From positions 1 to 11,642 of the forward strand of contig JAVBLF010000015.1 in NCBI GenBank assembly GCA_031553675.1: DNA of 11,642 nt. Direction: 5' to 3'. The notes beneath the pieces were generated by a model, which made no database searches, was not told the DNA's origin, and saw only the letters and a list, made by a program, of their open reading frames with translations. Origin of the DNA: JAVBLF01 sp031553675. Its GTDB lineage: Bacteria > Bacillota > Clostridia > Christensenellales > CALWSW01. This document shows positions 1 through 7,535 of this stretch, piece after piece (the stretch's first letter is position 1; every line of letters starts with the position of its first letter). A program made the translations under genes and the position numbers.

Positions 1-191
1 ATGCTGCCTTGGTCAAAGTCAATGCCGTCTTCTTGCTATGCCAAAACCAAATGAGTTCTTGCATCACATTCTCGGCTGCCGGATGGCAGTCTTTTCGCGT
101 CCCCTCTGCTTGTCAAGGTACTTTCAGTTTGACGCTCACATAGATAGAGAGTTTTCATAAATTCAGACTCTACTTTCACATCGTAGAAGTC

Positions 192-219
192 GTGGGTTCG
201 AGTCCCTCCATTCCCACCA
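192..219 (+). other. tRNA 3'-end fragment, candidate phage attachment core
   Basis: The sequence reads as T-stem, T-loop (TTCGAGT, 197-203), second T-stem strand (CCCTC, 204-208), acceptor 3' strand (CATTCCC, 209-215), discriminator A and CCA (217-219). A matching 5' acceptor strand (GGGAATG) and a D-arm are absent from the preceding 100 bases, so this is not a complete tRNA gene. The T-stem has a T-T mismatch (193 with 207), as if the two halves came from different copies. Many temperate phages integrate into tRNA 3' ends and carry such a fragment as the core. The similarity may extend leftwards to about 181. The acceptor lacks the U70 of tmRNA and alanine tRNA, so ssrA is unlikely. The amino-acid identity is not determined. 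Confidence 0.6.
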
Positions 220-224
220 AGCAG

Positions 225-257
225 AAGGCCCGCAGATATTAGCTTTGCGGGCCTTTT
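225..257 (+). terminator. Rho-independent terminator after the tRNA fragment
   Basis: A perfect 10-bp stem (AAGGCCCGCA at 225-234, TGCGGGCCTT at 246-255) encloses an 11-base loop and ends in TTTT (254-257). It sits six bases after the CCA of the tRNA fragment, as expected of a terminator for a tRNA transcript read on the plus strand. The stem is symmetric enough to also form on the minus strand. Confidence 0.75.
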
Positions 258-345
258 CGCAGTTCAAATAAAATTTTGTGTTTTTTGCGGGAAGCTCACT
301 GCATCAGATCTGAAACAAGCCAGGATATTCATGACATTTCCGATC

Positions 346-378
346 AAAAAATATCGGGCGGAACAGCAAGCCCCGCCC
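346..378 (-). terminator. Candidate terminator of the late/lysis operon
   Basis: On the minus strand, GGGCGG (378-373) pairs with CCGCCC (361-356) across an 11-base loop. It is followed four bases later by a run of six T (351-346). It lies about 35 bases past the holin stop codon, where the late operon would be expected to end. The short offset between stem and T-run makes it a weaker candidate than the hairpin at 1685-1719. Confidence 0.55.
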
Positions 379-412
379 ATGGATCATCCAAAACTTGTCA
401 TGGAATACAGTC

Positions 413-688
413 TTATTTCTTGGTTCTTGCCACTGACAAAGCGTCGTACCCACCGTTACTGGCCAGGCTGACGACGACGGCGTTGATTGCGAGCAGGAAC
501 GTATTTGAAATATTCAAGATACCCAGGAAGAAGTTCGCCGCCAGCATGATCACCAACGCGATCAGGTAGGATAGCAGCCTCGTGGGGATTGATTTCAGCG
601 CCCCTTTGAGCAACTGCGTCAGGAGCGCCGTTGCGATCGTCGCTCCCCCCTCGGTGGCAAGCATCTGCCAAGTGAAAAACTCGTTCAT
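413..688 (-). CDS. Putative phage holin
   Basis: This 91-residue protein has two hydrophobic segments, about residues 38-58 (LLSYLIALVIMLAANFFLGI) and 62-78, joined by a short turn. The N-terminal 35 residues include a mildly amphipathic stretch, and the tail is basic (ARTKK). Size, topology and position as the last gene of the lysis cassette fit a holin, the inner-membrane protein that times release of an endolysin lacking a signal peptide. The ATG at 688 is preceded by GAGGAG at good spacing, and the gene starts 12 bases after the stop of the upstream gene. Holins share little sequence, so the role is inferred from topology and context. A generic small membrane protein is the alternative. 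Confidence 0.75.
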   Translation of the reverse strand: MNEFFTWQMLATEGGATIATALLTQLLKGALKSIPTRLLSYLIALVIMLAANFFLGILNISNTFLLAINAVVVSLASNGGYDALSVARTKK

Positions 689-700
689 GATTGTCTCCTC

Positions 701-982
701 TCATTTTTCCAAACCATCGAGCCTTTTGAGCGCTTGTTTCGCGGATTCCTCCACGCGTGTCACGCGTTCGGAAAGCGCGTCAAAGTCTCGTTTTTGTGTT
801 TTCTGTTCGACGCGAATGTCATCGACACCGCGCTTTATATATTCTACGTCGGACTTCAGCAGCGCGTCAGTCGCGGCATCGGATTGCGCTGTGTTTTTTT
901 GCGTACGCGCGAAGCCGATCCAGCCGAGCAATACGCCGCTCAAGGCGGCCAAGACGCTTACGATCGCGCCCCATTCAAGCAT
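701..982 (-). CDS. Small membrane-anchored coiled-coil protein of the lysis cassette
   Basis: This 93-residue protein has one N-terminal transmembrane segment (about residues 5-24) and then a highly charged, heptad-patterned helix to the C-terminus (about 40-93, containing SDVEYIKRGVDDIRVEQ). I do not recognise a family with certainty. The architecture resembles the XhlA-type haemolysin/holin-accessory proteins of PBSX, although XhlA has its membrane segment at the C-terminus. It lies between endolysin and holin genes, so a lysis-accessory or spanin-like role is plausible but unproven. Start choice: the ATG at 982 has GAGGTGAT (987-994) ahead of it at normal spacing. The ATG at 988 overlaps that Shine-Dalgarno and would add two residues. 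The upstream endolysin stop (TGA, 988-990) lies inside this signal, implying coupled translation. Confidence 0.75.
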   Translation of the reverse strand: MLEWGAIVSVLAALSGVLLGWIGFARTQKNTAQSDAATDALLKSDVEYIKRGVDDIRVEQKTQKRDFDALSERVTRVEESAKQALKRLDGLEK

Positions 983-987
983 CCTCA

Positions 988-1668
988 TCACCTCGAACAA
1001 ATGCTGACGTAAGCGCCGTGTATGTAGCCTGTAACGGGTTTCGTGCCGATCATCGTCGCGACGGCGAGCCATTCGCCGCATCCGGAGACGACGAGTGGGT
1101 GGCCATTCGCGACCGCAGCGAGGATGCTACCGTTTGGCGTTTCCCGGATGTTGACGCTCGTCTTGCAAACGGACGTGGCAGCGCATGGTGAGGCTTCCAT
1201 TGCTTCGGAGCGAAAGCGTGTCACAGCGACGACCTTTGAGCCGTAGAGGTCGATGTCATCGCGACGGACGCCGTAACGGGTTCCGCGGGCGTGGACGATG
1301 CTGTTGGCGGATTCAACGAGGGCGACGTGGGTGATCTGGTTAGCGCGGGAGGTGTTGGCGTTTGTATTAAAGTAGAGAAGGTCGCCGGGCGCAGGGAGAT
1401 ACCCCTGCTTTTTGAGCGTGGCGACGCTCGTGAACGCTTTGCCGATCTGCTTGTGACCGGACAGGGGCCAAAGCAGATCGAATTCCGTGTCGTTGACCTC
1501 AGTATCGGAGGTCGATCCGGACTTGAAGGCATAGCCTGCCGCTTTAAAAGCGCGGTAGACCAGACTGGAGCAATCGAAAACGTCGTCTTCCCAGCGGCGT
1601 TCCTGCGAATAACGGCAGCCGAGCTTGCCGATGGCGAAATCGACGGCCTTTTGAGCGATACACACCAT
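988..1668 (-). CDS. Endolysin: NlpC/P60 cysteine peptidase with C-terminal SH3-like domain
   Basis: This 226-residue protein begins with an NlpC/P60 fold. Residues 32-40 (DCSSLVYRA) carry the catalytic Cys33, ITHVALV carries His114, and His126 in VHARG is the likely third catalytic residue. LPAPGDLLYF (91-100) is the usual strand before the histidine. Such enzymes cleave the D-Glu to diamino-acid bond in peptidoglycan stem peptides. Residues about 168-224 (SVNIRETPNGSILAAV, then GEWLAV and GYIHGAYV) form a bacterial SH3 cell-wall-binding domain. There is no signal peptide, so export would depend on the holin. The ATG at 1668 is preceded by AGGAGA with seven-base spacing. An in-frame upstream ATG at 1782 would lie inside the fibre gene across a terminator, so it is rejected. 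Confidence 0.92.
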   Translation of the reverse strand: MVCIAQKAVDFAIGKLGCRYSQERRWEDDVFDCSSLVYRAFKAAGYAFKSGSTSDTEVNDTEFDLLWPLSGHKQIGKAFTSVATLKKQGYLPAPGDLLYFNTNANTSRANQITHVALVESANSIVHARGTRYGVRRDDIDLYGSKVVAVTRFRSEAMEASPCAATSVCKTSVNIRETPNGSILAAVANGHPLVVSGCGEWLAVATMIGTKPVTGYIHGAYVSICSR

Positions 1669-1684
1669 AAACGTTTCTCCTAAG

Positions 1685-1719
1685 AAAAAAACAGCGCTCT
1701 CTGCGGGTGGAGAGCGCTG
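1685..1719 (-). terminator. Intrinsic terminator between fibre and endolysin genes
   Basis: On the minus strand a perfect 10-bp stem (CAGCGCTCTC at 1719-1710, GAGAGCGCTG at 1701-1692) with an 8-base loop is followed directly by seven T (1691-1685). The endolysin ribosome binding site begins within a few bases of the T-run, leaving no room for a separate promoter between them. Confidence 0.88.
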
Positions 1720-1739
1720 CGTGGTTGAGGGACGTAGCT

Positions 1740-4700
1740 TTAGACGATGAGGTATTGCATGGCATTGGATGCATCCAGCCATGAGACGACGGTTTTCCCA
1801 CCAGCGTTGAGTGCCACGCTGTGGTTGTAGGTCTTGTTGTTCAGCTCGCTGATGCCGGAGAAATCCTTGCCGTTGACGCGTTCCTTGACCTCGTTGTAGC
1901 GGAATTCATTCCCAATGGTGAGGTTGTAGCAGCCGTAGAGCGTGTCGTTGTAGGAGTTGGAGCCGAGAACGTTGTTATAGCAGCAGGTCAGCAGAGAGAT
2001 GCCGTAGCAGCCGCTTCCAAAAGCGTTATTGTAGCTGCTACTACCGAGCATGTTGTTGTAGCAGTTGTTGCCGAACACGTTGCCGTAAGCGCTGCAGGCG
2101 AACGTGTTGTAGCGGCAGTTCGTGCCGAAGACGTTGCCGTAGCAGTTGCTGGCGAACGCGTTGCCGTAGCAGTCGTTGGCAAAGATGTTCTGGTAGCAGG
2201 AGCAATCGAGGCGTACGTGGCGGAAGCCTGAACCAGCGACGTTGCCGTAACAGCCGCTCGCAAAGGTGTTGTTGTAGCTGTTGCTGCCGAAGGTGTTGTT
2301 CTCGAAGCGCGTCGCGGCGAAGACCGCCCGGGGGCGCTCTCCGGCGCTCGTGTAGCGCCAGACGTTGTTTCCCAGCGAGCGGTAGGCCTCGGCGTTGCCC
2401 GAGACGACGACGTTCGTAATGGTCGTACGCGCGTGGTCGTTCGTGCCGTTGAAGTCGAACGTAAAGAACTCGGCGTAGTCGCTCGACCGATTGAGGCCAT
2501 AGGCCGTGTCGTAGAGAATGTAGTTGTTGGCGTAGTCGGTGACGGCTTCGACGAAATAACTGCCGTCGGTGGCGCCGGAAGGTGTGCCGCTGCGGAGCGC
2601 CTTTGATATGCTCGTGCCGGTGAGGTAGAAATTGCCCTTGGTGACGGTGCCGCTTTCCCACGCGGGGATCGCGGACGTGTCGGCTTTGAAGCGCGCCCAC
2701 TTCATGGCGCGCCAATCGTGCGCGAGGTCGATGTTGCGGGTCGGATCGACGCGGCGCAGGATGAAGCCGTTGCGGGCGGTGGCGTTGTCCTCGCACTTGC
2801 TTTCATCGAAGCTGTACGTGATGATGTCGTTGGGATAGCTGGCACTCCAGGCTGTTGGGGCGAAGCGGTTGTTGGCCTCGGCGGTGAGCGTGAGCGCTTC
2901 GACAGCACAAGTGACGATCTTGCCGCTATAGGGTTGTTGGTACTTCGTCGCGTAATCGCTGACGACATAGCGCAGGCCGGGTACGAGTTTTCCGGCGTCT
3001 TTCAGCGCTTTGAGCTCGGCATAGGTCTTGACGCTCAGTTCGATGACGGCGGGATCGCCTTTTTCGCCTTTGGGACCCGCGTCGCCTTTCGCGCCGGTTT
3101 CACCTTTGGCGCCGGGTTCGCCGGGCGCGCCCTGTACACCCGCGATGCCGGGCGTTTCCACCCAAGCATTCGAAGCGCCATCCCACAGATAAGCGGTCGT
3201 CGCTGTGCCGGACGCGACGGCGTAGAGGTCGCCGACGTTGCCGGTCGGGTGCGCAGCCTTGAGTGCGGCAAGCGTGGCGTACTTGCCGAGCATGCGAAGT
3301 CCGGCGGCCTGGGCTTTGACGCTGACGGTGTTGAGTGCGCGCATGACGTTGGAATCCGAGGGGGTCAGGCAACCGCCCGGCGCAATGTCGGACGGTTTGA
3401 GCAGCACTTGGCTGGCCCAGTTCTGGGTGGAGTCGCCGTTCGCGTCGAGCAGCAGCGTCGCGCCGTAAAAAACGATCTCTCCCCCACTCTGGCCTTTCGT
3501 GAAAACGGCGCGCGCGTCGAGGCGGGCTTTGCCGCTGACAGTCTTCGTTTCGTTTGCAAACGCGTAAATGCTCTTGCTCGCGTTGAACTCCGTGACATTT
3601 TCCCATGGTGCGGCGGGGTCATTGCGCAGCTGAAGGAGGACGGACGCGTCGTCTGGCACTTTGAAGCTGAAATAGAGCATGACGGTCTTCACGAGGTCGT
3701 CGCTCAGAATGCCGTCGATCGTTTCGATTTCCAGCTTTTTGCAAAGTCGTTGAAAGCGCACCGTGCGCAAGGCGCTTCCGCCGTTGTCGTCATACGCTTC
3801 GACGGTAATCGTGTGATTTCCGGCGGGCAGCGTTTGCCAGATCTCCTCCATCATGGCGAGGGAAATTTTGTAGGGTTGGTTACGTGTGGCGTTCTGGACG
3901 TCGATCACGGTCGCGCCGTCGAGTTTGGCGGTAAGTCGGAGGATGTCGCCGGGATCGGGGTCATCTACCGAGAATGGGTAGTCGAAGGGCTTTGAAACTT
4001 CACCCATGTCGGCGTCGCTGCCCGAAATGACGGGGTCGAAGTTGTAGATGATCGGTTTGGCGGAGCCGGTGGCATAGGCGCTTTCTGCGCCGCGCGCATC
4101 GACGGCCTTGACGCGGAATTGGCCCGTACTGCCCTCGGCGGGGATGGTGACGGTCGCCAGTGTGTCGCTCGTCGTAGCGACCGTGCTGTAAACGCCGCCA
4201 TCGCTGTGGTACTCGAGCGCATAGGTCAGAGCGTCGCCTTCGGGGTCGTTGGCTGCAGTCCAGCTCACATCGACAGAGCGAGCGGCATGGAGCGATCCGT
4301 ATTGGATGTTCTTCGGGTCACTGGGTGCAGCGTTGGCGGAGATGACGGTCAACACGACACAGGCGGCGCTGTAGGGCGAAACACCGGCTGTCCCGCCGCT
4401 CGGCAACAGATCAGCGGCGCCGTTTTTGCCCTTTGTTCCGGTGTAGGCGTAGACGAGGCAGGTGCCCGCGCTGCTCATGCTGACGTTGGCGCCCGTGCCG
4501 CCGGTACCGCCTGTCGCGGAAGCGAAGGGCGTGCCGTCGATGGAGATCTTGCTCGCGCCACCGGTAACGCCGGTTTTTCCAAGATAGGTTTCGCCTTTTG
4601 CGAGGGCGTAGAGAAACCAAGGCGCGCCCACCGCGCCGAGTTCGACCTTGAGGGCCTGGCCCGGTTCGAAGGTGCGCTGGAAGGCAACCATGCCGCCCGC

Positions 4701-4910
4701 GCCACCGACGCCGCCCAGAATGGTGCCGACCGTGGAATGCCCGCCCTCCGAGACGGCGTACATAATGGACTGTCCTTGACCGGCAGGGGCGGCGCAGACC
4801 TGGGCGCGCAGTTCGAGGTGGGTCGGGATGACGTAAGTGCCGCCCGTGTTGAGCGTGATGACGTCGCCGGCTTTGAGACCAAGTGGGATCAAATCGGTAT
4901 AACTTGCCAT
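1740..4910 (-). CDS. Large modular tail fibre (Gly-rich, FnIII/Ig-like, collagen-like, Cys-Tyr repeat)
   Basis: This 1056-residue tail fibre probably binds host receptors. Order of parts: a glycine-rich N-terminal region (about 45-185, with GGVGGAGG and GGTGGTG); a fibronectin-III-like domain (about 194-287); an Ig-like domain (about 291-388, GNHTITVEAYDDNGGSALRT); an unassigned region; a collagen-like Gly-X-Y stretch (about 587-621, GAPGEPGAKGETGAKGDAG); a folded region opening with TYAELKALKDAGKLVPG; a Cys/Tyr-rich nonapeptide repeat (about 873-1006); and a 50-residue C-terminal cap. Collagen-like runs in phage fibres usually mark trimeric stalks. The ATG at 4910 follows AGGAGG at seven-base spacing, 11 bases after the stop of the tail-collar gene. 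I see no chaperone gene beside it. Fibre is the firm call; the receptor is unknown. Confidence 0.88.
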   Translation of the reverse strand: MASYTDLIPLGLKAGDVITLNTGGTYVIPTHLELRAQVCAAPAGQGQSIMYAVSEGGHSTVGTILGGVGGAGGMVAFQRTFEPGQALKVELGAVGAPWFLYALAKGETYLGKTGVTGGASKISIDGTPFASATGGTGGTGANVSMSSAGTCLVYAYTGTKGKNGAADLLPSGGTAGVSPYSAACVVLTVISANAAPSDPKNIQYGSLHAARSVDVSWTAANDPEGDALTYALEYHSDGGVYSTVATTSDTLATVTIPAEGSTGQFRVKAVDARGAESAYATGSAKPIIYNFDPVISGSDADMGEVSKPFDYPFSVDDPDPGDILRLTAKLDGATVIDVQNATRNQPYKISLAMMEEIWQTLPAGNHTITVEAYDDNGGSALRTVRFQRLCKKLEIETIDGILSDDLVKTVMLYFSFKVPDDASVLLQLRNDPAAPWENVTEFNASKSIYAFANETKTVSGKARLDARAVFTKGQSGGEIVFYGATLLLDANGDSTQNWASQVLLKPSDIAPGGCLTPSDSNVMRALNTVSVKAQAAGLRMLGKYATLAALKAAHPTGNVGDLYAVASGTATTAYLWDGASNAWVETPGIAGVQGAPGEPGAKGETGAKGDAGPKGEKGDPAVIELSVKTYAELKALKDAGKLVPGLRYVVSDYATKYQQPYSGKIVTCAVEALTLTAEANNRFAPTAWSASYPNDIITYSFDESKCEDNATARNGFILRRVDPTRNIDLAHDWRAMKWARFKADTSAIPAWESGTVTKGNFYLTGTSISKALRSGTPSGATDGSYFVEAVTDYANNYILYDTAYGLNRSSDYAEFFTFDFNGTNDHARTTITNVVVSGNAEAYRSLGNNVWRYTSAGERPRAVFAATRFENNTFGSNSYNNTFASGCYGNVAGSGFRHVRLDCSCYQNIFANDCYGNAFASNCYGNVFGTNCRYNTFACSAYGNVFGNNCYNNMLGSSSYNNAFGSGCYGISLLTCCYNNVLGSNSYNDTLYGCYNLTIGNEFRYNEVKERVNGKDFSGISELNNKTYNHSVALNAGGKTVVSWLDASNAMQYLIV
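1893..2294 (-). repeat. About 27-bp tandem repeats encoding Cys-Tyr nonapeptides
   Basis: About fourteen degenerate 27-base units encode nonapeptides with consensus x-F-G-S-N-C-Y-[NG]-N, for example IFANDCYGN, AFASNCYGN and VFGNNCYNN. Two units are irregular: an 18-residue double unit without the central CY, and a short TLYGCYN. Regular periodicity with stacked small, aromatic and Asn positions suggests a beta-helix or beta-solenoid at the fibre tip. The DNA repeat is visible as recurring GTAGCAGTTG and CCGAA blocks on the plus strand. Confidence 0.85.
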
Positions 4911-4921
4911 ATTCGAACCTC

Positions 4922-5632
4922 CTAAGCTCGGAAGACGGCTTTGGCCGCGTCATACCAGCCGTTGTGGTTCATGACTTTCCACTTGAGCGGCTTTTGCGTA
5001 TCGACGTCGACCTGTTGGGTGCTTCGCGTGCCGGTGGCGAGGGTATCGAGTATGATATGAAGTCTCTCGTCCTGCCAGCGTTGGTGTTCTTCGACCGTTT
5101 CGCCGATCGACTCGACGATTTCGGTGGCGGGGTATTGCACGCCGATGCGCCAATATCGTTGATCGGCCTCCGGTCGGGTGAGGTAGACGGCGCTCGACGG
5201 CAAACTAATGCTGATGTCGGGGTTGAGGGAGAGTTGCAGAATGAACTGACAGGTCAGTTCGAGACGGCCTTCAGCGAAACGTGGCAGTGCGAGCGGCGCA
5301 TTGTAACTGACGGCGATCGCAAAGAGTATTTCGCCGTCGTCGGGATCCATGGCAAAAAGGCCGATTTCGGAGAGCAAGAGCGTCTCGGTGAGAGCGCTGT
5401 TTTCGTAGTAGAGCGGGATTTCGATCCGATCGGGGGCGAGGAAATGGGCGCCGCCGTTCGTCTCGAAAGCGATCGTCGCCCGTTGAAGGGAGATGCGCTC
5501 ACTGGGCGGGGTGGCGGGATCGGGGCCATCACCGCCGAGAACGCGCGTGATCGAAAGTGCGTGGGACGAGTCGATCAGCTTGGTTGCGAGGGCGAGGCCC
5601 TTTTCGGTCAAGTAGCTTGTGACGAAAGCCAT
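4922..5632 (-). CDS. Tail-collar fibre protein (N-terminal DUF3751-type)
   Basis: This 236-residue protein has an N-terminus (SYLTEKGLALATKLIDSS, then ITRVLGGDG) that matches the pattern of the phage tail-collar fibre family (PF12571, as at the N-terminus of P2 gpH). In that family this domain attaches the fibre to the baseplate. It is followed by ALTETLLLSEIGLFAMDPDDGEILFAI-type strands, typical of the same family up to about residue 150. The last 80 residues (TRPEADQRYWRIG onward, with a short helix EEHQRWQDERLHIIL) are a poorly conserved linker. The protein is much shorter than a full fibre, so it may be an adaptor carrying the larger fibre encoded next. The ATG at 5632 follows AAGGAG at six-base spacing, 15 bases after the XkdU stop. 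Confidence 0.82.
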   Translation of the reverse strand: MAFVTSYLTEKGLALATKLIDSSHALSITRVLGGDGPDPATPPSERISLQRATIAFETNGGAHFLAPDRIEIPLYYENSALTETLLLSEIGLFAMDPDDGEILFAIAVSYNAPLALPRFAEGRLELTCQFILQLSLNPDISISLPSSAVYLTRPEADQRYWRIGVQYPATEIVESIGETVEEHQRWQDERLHIILDTLATGTRSTQQVDVDTQKPLKWKVMNHNGWYDAAKAVFRA

Positions 5633-5647
5633 AAAAAACTCCTTGCG

Positions 5648-6190
5648 TCAAGCGGGGCGGATGTCGACGTGCAGGTGAACGGCGTTGGTGGAAGCGGCCA
5701 CGAGCGCGGCGGGAATTGCCCGAAAGCCGGAGAGCACTTTGACGTACTGCATGCTCAGCGGCAGGACGATTTCGACGGTGGCATCGAACTCGCGCAGGAC
5801 GGGATACGAGTCGAGATTGGCGTGGACGAACAGGATCTCGACATCGTCGTCGCGTGTGGCTTTGCGGAAGCCTTCGCCGAGCAATTCCGTCAATTGGCGT
5901 TCGAGCCAGCGGATGGGAAAAGGCGGTTTGGTGGTATAGCGGTTGATCAGGCGTTTGCGGCGGAATTCGAGCGTCTCGGAGGAGGGGTCGGCGCGAATGC
6001 CGATCTCGGCTTCCCAGATGGCGATGCTGGCTTCGGAGGCGGTCAGCACGAAAGCGTCGGCGAGGTCTTGCGCGTTGTCTTCGGCGAGCTGCTGGAATGT
6101 GGCGTTCTCGGTTCGCGCGAGCGCCTCAAATTCGCGGATCCCTTGATAAAAGTCGGGCAAATGCGCCATATAGTCAATTGTGCGCGTCAT
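5648..6190 (-). CDS. xkdU: XkdU-like baseplate wedge protein (DUF2313/YmfQ family)
   Basis: This 180-residue protein opens with YMAHLPDFYQGIREFEALAR, followed by LADAFVLTASEASIAIWEAEIGI and RRKRLINRYTTKPPF. This is the characteristic pattern of the DUF2313/XkdU/YmfQ proteins, which resemble P2 gpI and join baseplate J in the wedge of contractile tails. The start is the ATG at 6190, whose bases overlap the XkdT stop (ATGA), with a purine-rich AAGGGGG upstream. An in-frame start further upstream at 6406 would lie inside xkdT and encodes Arg-rich shadow sequence, so it is rejected. Length is near the family norm. Its place directly after XkdT and before the fibres matches PBSX. Confidence 0.88.
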   Translation of the reverse strand: MTRTIDYMAHLPDFYQGIREFEALARTENATFQQLAEDNAQDLADAFVLTASEASIAIWEAEIGIRADPSSETLEFRRKRLINRYTTKPPFPIRWLERQLTELLGEGFRKATRDDDVEILFVHANLDSYPVLREFDATVEIVLPLSMQYVKVLSGFRAIPAALVAASTNAVHLHVDIRPA

Positions 6191-7476
6191 GCAGCGCCCC
6201 CTTTGGGCGAAACGGCTTCGAGCGTCAGCTCTTTCAGCATGGGAACGGCAGCGCGCGTGAGCAGCAGATTGGCGGCGGCACCGTCGATCGTCGCGTTGGC
6301 GACGTCGGCAACACCCTCGACGGTGAGGATGGCGGCTTCGAGCTGCGCGATGCGGACGATGGTTTCGACGTAATCCGGCGAATCGAGCGCGGTGTAATCG
6401 GCCCAATGGAGGCGGAGGGAAACCAGGTAGGCTTCGATCGCCGCGCGCACATCGGCTTCGACCTGTCCGATCGTCCAGCCGCGGATCAGCACGACTTGGG
6501 CCGCGATCGACACTTCATGAGGGCACGCGCCTTCGACGTGTACGATGTGCGCCATGGGCGCGAGGCCGAGCCCCTCCCCGTGGTTGACGATGGGGTCGAT
6601 GGCGGTCTGGGCGGCTTCGACGAGGGTATCGCTGGGGGGTCGCAGGTCGGCGCCGAGCAAGATGGCCGTGACGTGCCCTTTTTCGGGATCGGCGCGAAAG
6701 AGCTTGACGCTGCCGATGCCGTCGATGGCGCGGAAGTAGGTTTCGTAATCGGCTCGGTTGCCGCCGAAGGGCGGGCGCGTGATGGTGCGCACGAAGCGTT
6801 CGAAAAGAGCGGCGTCGTCTTCCTTGTTTTCGCCGGGAATGACGGTTTCGCCAAGGACGATGGCCGCAAGTCCAGGCAGATAATCGACGGGGATGAGCGC
6901 GGTGCCGGTGGTGGGATCGTTGCCGATCAAACCAGGCTCTTCGCAGGTGAGTTGGTAGACGCCGTTGGCGACGCGCTTGGTGGCGACGAAGTTGAGCTCG
7001 TCGTTGGGGACGCTATAGCGCCCGCCGATAGGAACGTCGTCGAAGGGGATGCTCTGTTCGTCGTCCGCGTAGAAGAGGCCGAAGCGGACGGCTTTCGTGG
7101 CGGGCAGTCGCGAGACGCCGTGTTCGAACACGCGCATGTCGAGCCACTGACCGGCGCTCATGCTGGCGTAGCTGAGGGCGCGGTTGGCGTCGCGTTCGAT
7201 GTAGGCTTCGGTGAGTTCGACGGCAGCGGGCGCGAGCGCGTCGTAAATGATGCTGCCCTGTCGTTTGTCGAGCGTATCGGGGACACGGGCAAGCATGCGT
7301 GCGAGTAGGGTCTCGAAGTCGGCGTCTTTGAATTCGGCGGCGAAACCCAGAGCGCGGAGGATGGAGTAAAGGTCGGTGCCCCGCCGGCACAAAAGGGATC
7401 GCAGCGAGAAGGAAACGGGCGAACCGAGGGCGTCGAATACGGTCACGCTCTGGTCGAGTGGGGACGCGAGGTGCAT
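6187..7476 (-). CDS. xkdT: XkdT-like baseplate J protein
   Basis: This 429-residue baseplate wedge protein belongs to the XkdT/Mu gp47/P2 gpJ family, which builds the ring around the tail hub. Diagnostic segments are DFETLLARMLARVPDTLDKR then GSIIYDALAPAAVELTEAY (about residues 53-91), EEPGLIGNDPTTGTALIP, and ENKEDDAALFERFVRTITRPPFGGNRADYETY, followed by a C-terminal domain with VEGVADVANATIDG. The ATG at 7476 is preceded by AAAGGA about nine bases upstream. About 50 residues precede the segment that normally begins XkdT proteins, so the N-terminus is longer than usual; I see no good internal start. The gene is the first minus-strand gene after the plus-strand insertion and diverges from it, so it needs either read-through or a promoter in 7477-7600. 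Confidence 0.92.
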   Translation of the reverse strand: MHLASPLDQSVTVFDALGSPVSFSLRSLLCRRGTDLYSILRALGFAAEFKDADFETLLARMLARVPDTLDKRQGSIIYDALAPAAVELTEAYIERDANRALSYASMSAGQWLDMRVFEHGVSRLPATKAVRFGLFYADDEQSIPFDDVPIGGRYSVPNDELNFVATKRVANGVYQLTCEEPGLIGNDPTTGTALIPVDYLPGLAAIVLGETVIPGENKEDDAALFERFVRTITRPPFGGNRADYETYFRAIDGIGSVKLFRADPEKGHVTAILLGADLRPPSDTLVEAAQTAIDPIVNHGEGLGLAPMAHIVHVEGACPHEVSIAAQVVLIRGWTIGQVEADVRAAIEAYLVSLRLHWADYTALDSPDYVETIVRIAQLEAAILTVEGVADVANATIDGAAANLLLTRAAVPMLKELTLEAVSPKGGAA

Positions 7477-7535
7477 GAGGGCTCATCCTTTCGCAGCTGG
7501 AAAAAAGTTTTCAAATTCTTTACAAACGATAGGCA

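Larger units (their letters stand above)
1..412. other. Gene-free left flank (no confident CDS)
   Basis: No gene can be supported here. The stretch holds the tRNA 3' fragment and the two terminator hairpins listed separately. In positions 1-163 several frames are open at once: two plus-strand frames run from the window edge to stops near 147 and 163, and a minus-strand frame could start at an ATG at 158 and run off the left edge (beginning MKTLYLCERQ). None shows a recognisable domain, and the minus-strand ATG has only a weak ribosome binding site. One of them could be the end of a neighbouring gene cut by the window. Positions 258-345 show nothing beyond AT-rich sequence. Confidence 0.5.

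Noticed and set aside
76..94. Hairpin CTGCC-GGAT-GGCAG followed by TCTTTT, possible plus-strand terminator
   Set aside because: Only a 5-bp stem with an interrupted T-run; too weak to call.
1821..2231. 136-codon plus-strand frame rich in VAVA and VVAA repeats
   Set aside because: It is the mirror of the Cys-Tyr nonapeptide repeat on the minus strand and has no ribosome binding site.
1893..2294. Regular short repeats considered as a CRISPR array
   Set aside because: The units are 27 bp, contiguous without spacers, degenerate, and in frame within a fibre gene.
2718..3995. 425-codon plus-strand open frame opposite the large fibre
   Set aside because: It is antisense to the collagen/FnIII fibre gene, with no plausible domain; a consequence of GC-biased third positions.
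4883..6373. 496-codon plus-strand open frame
   Set aside because: It lies antisense to the tail-collar fibre gene and xkdU, which have clear family motifs and ribosome binding sites; the composition is that of a GC-rich shadow frame.
6097..7308. 403-codon plus-strand open frame opposite xkdT
   Set aside because: It is antisense to a confidently assigned baseplate gene; repetitive Gly/Asp/Glu composition with no recognisable motif.
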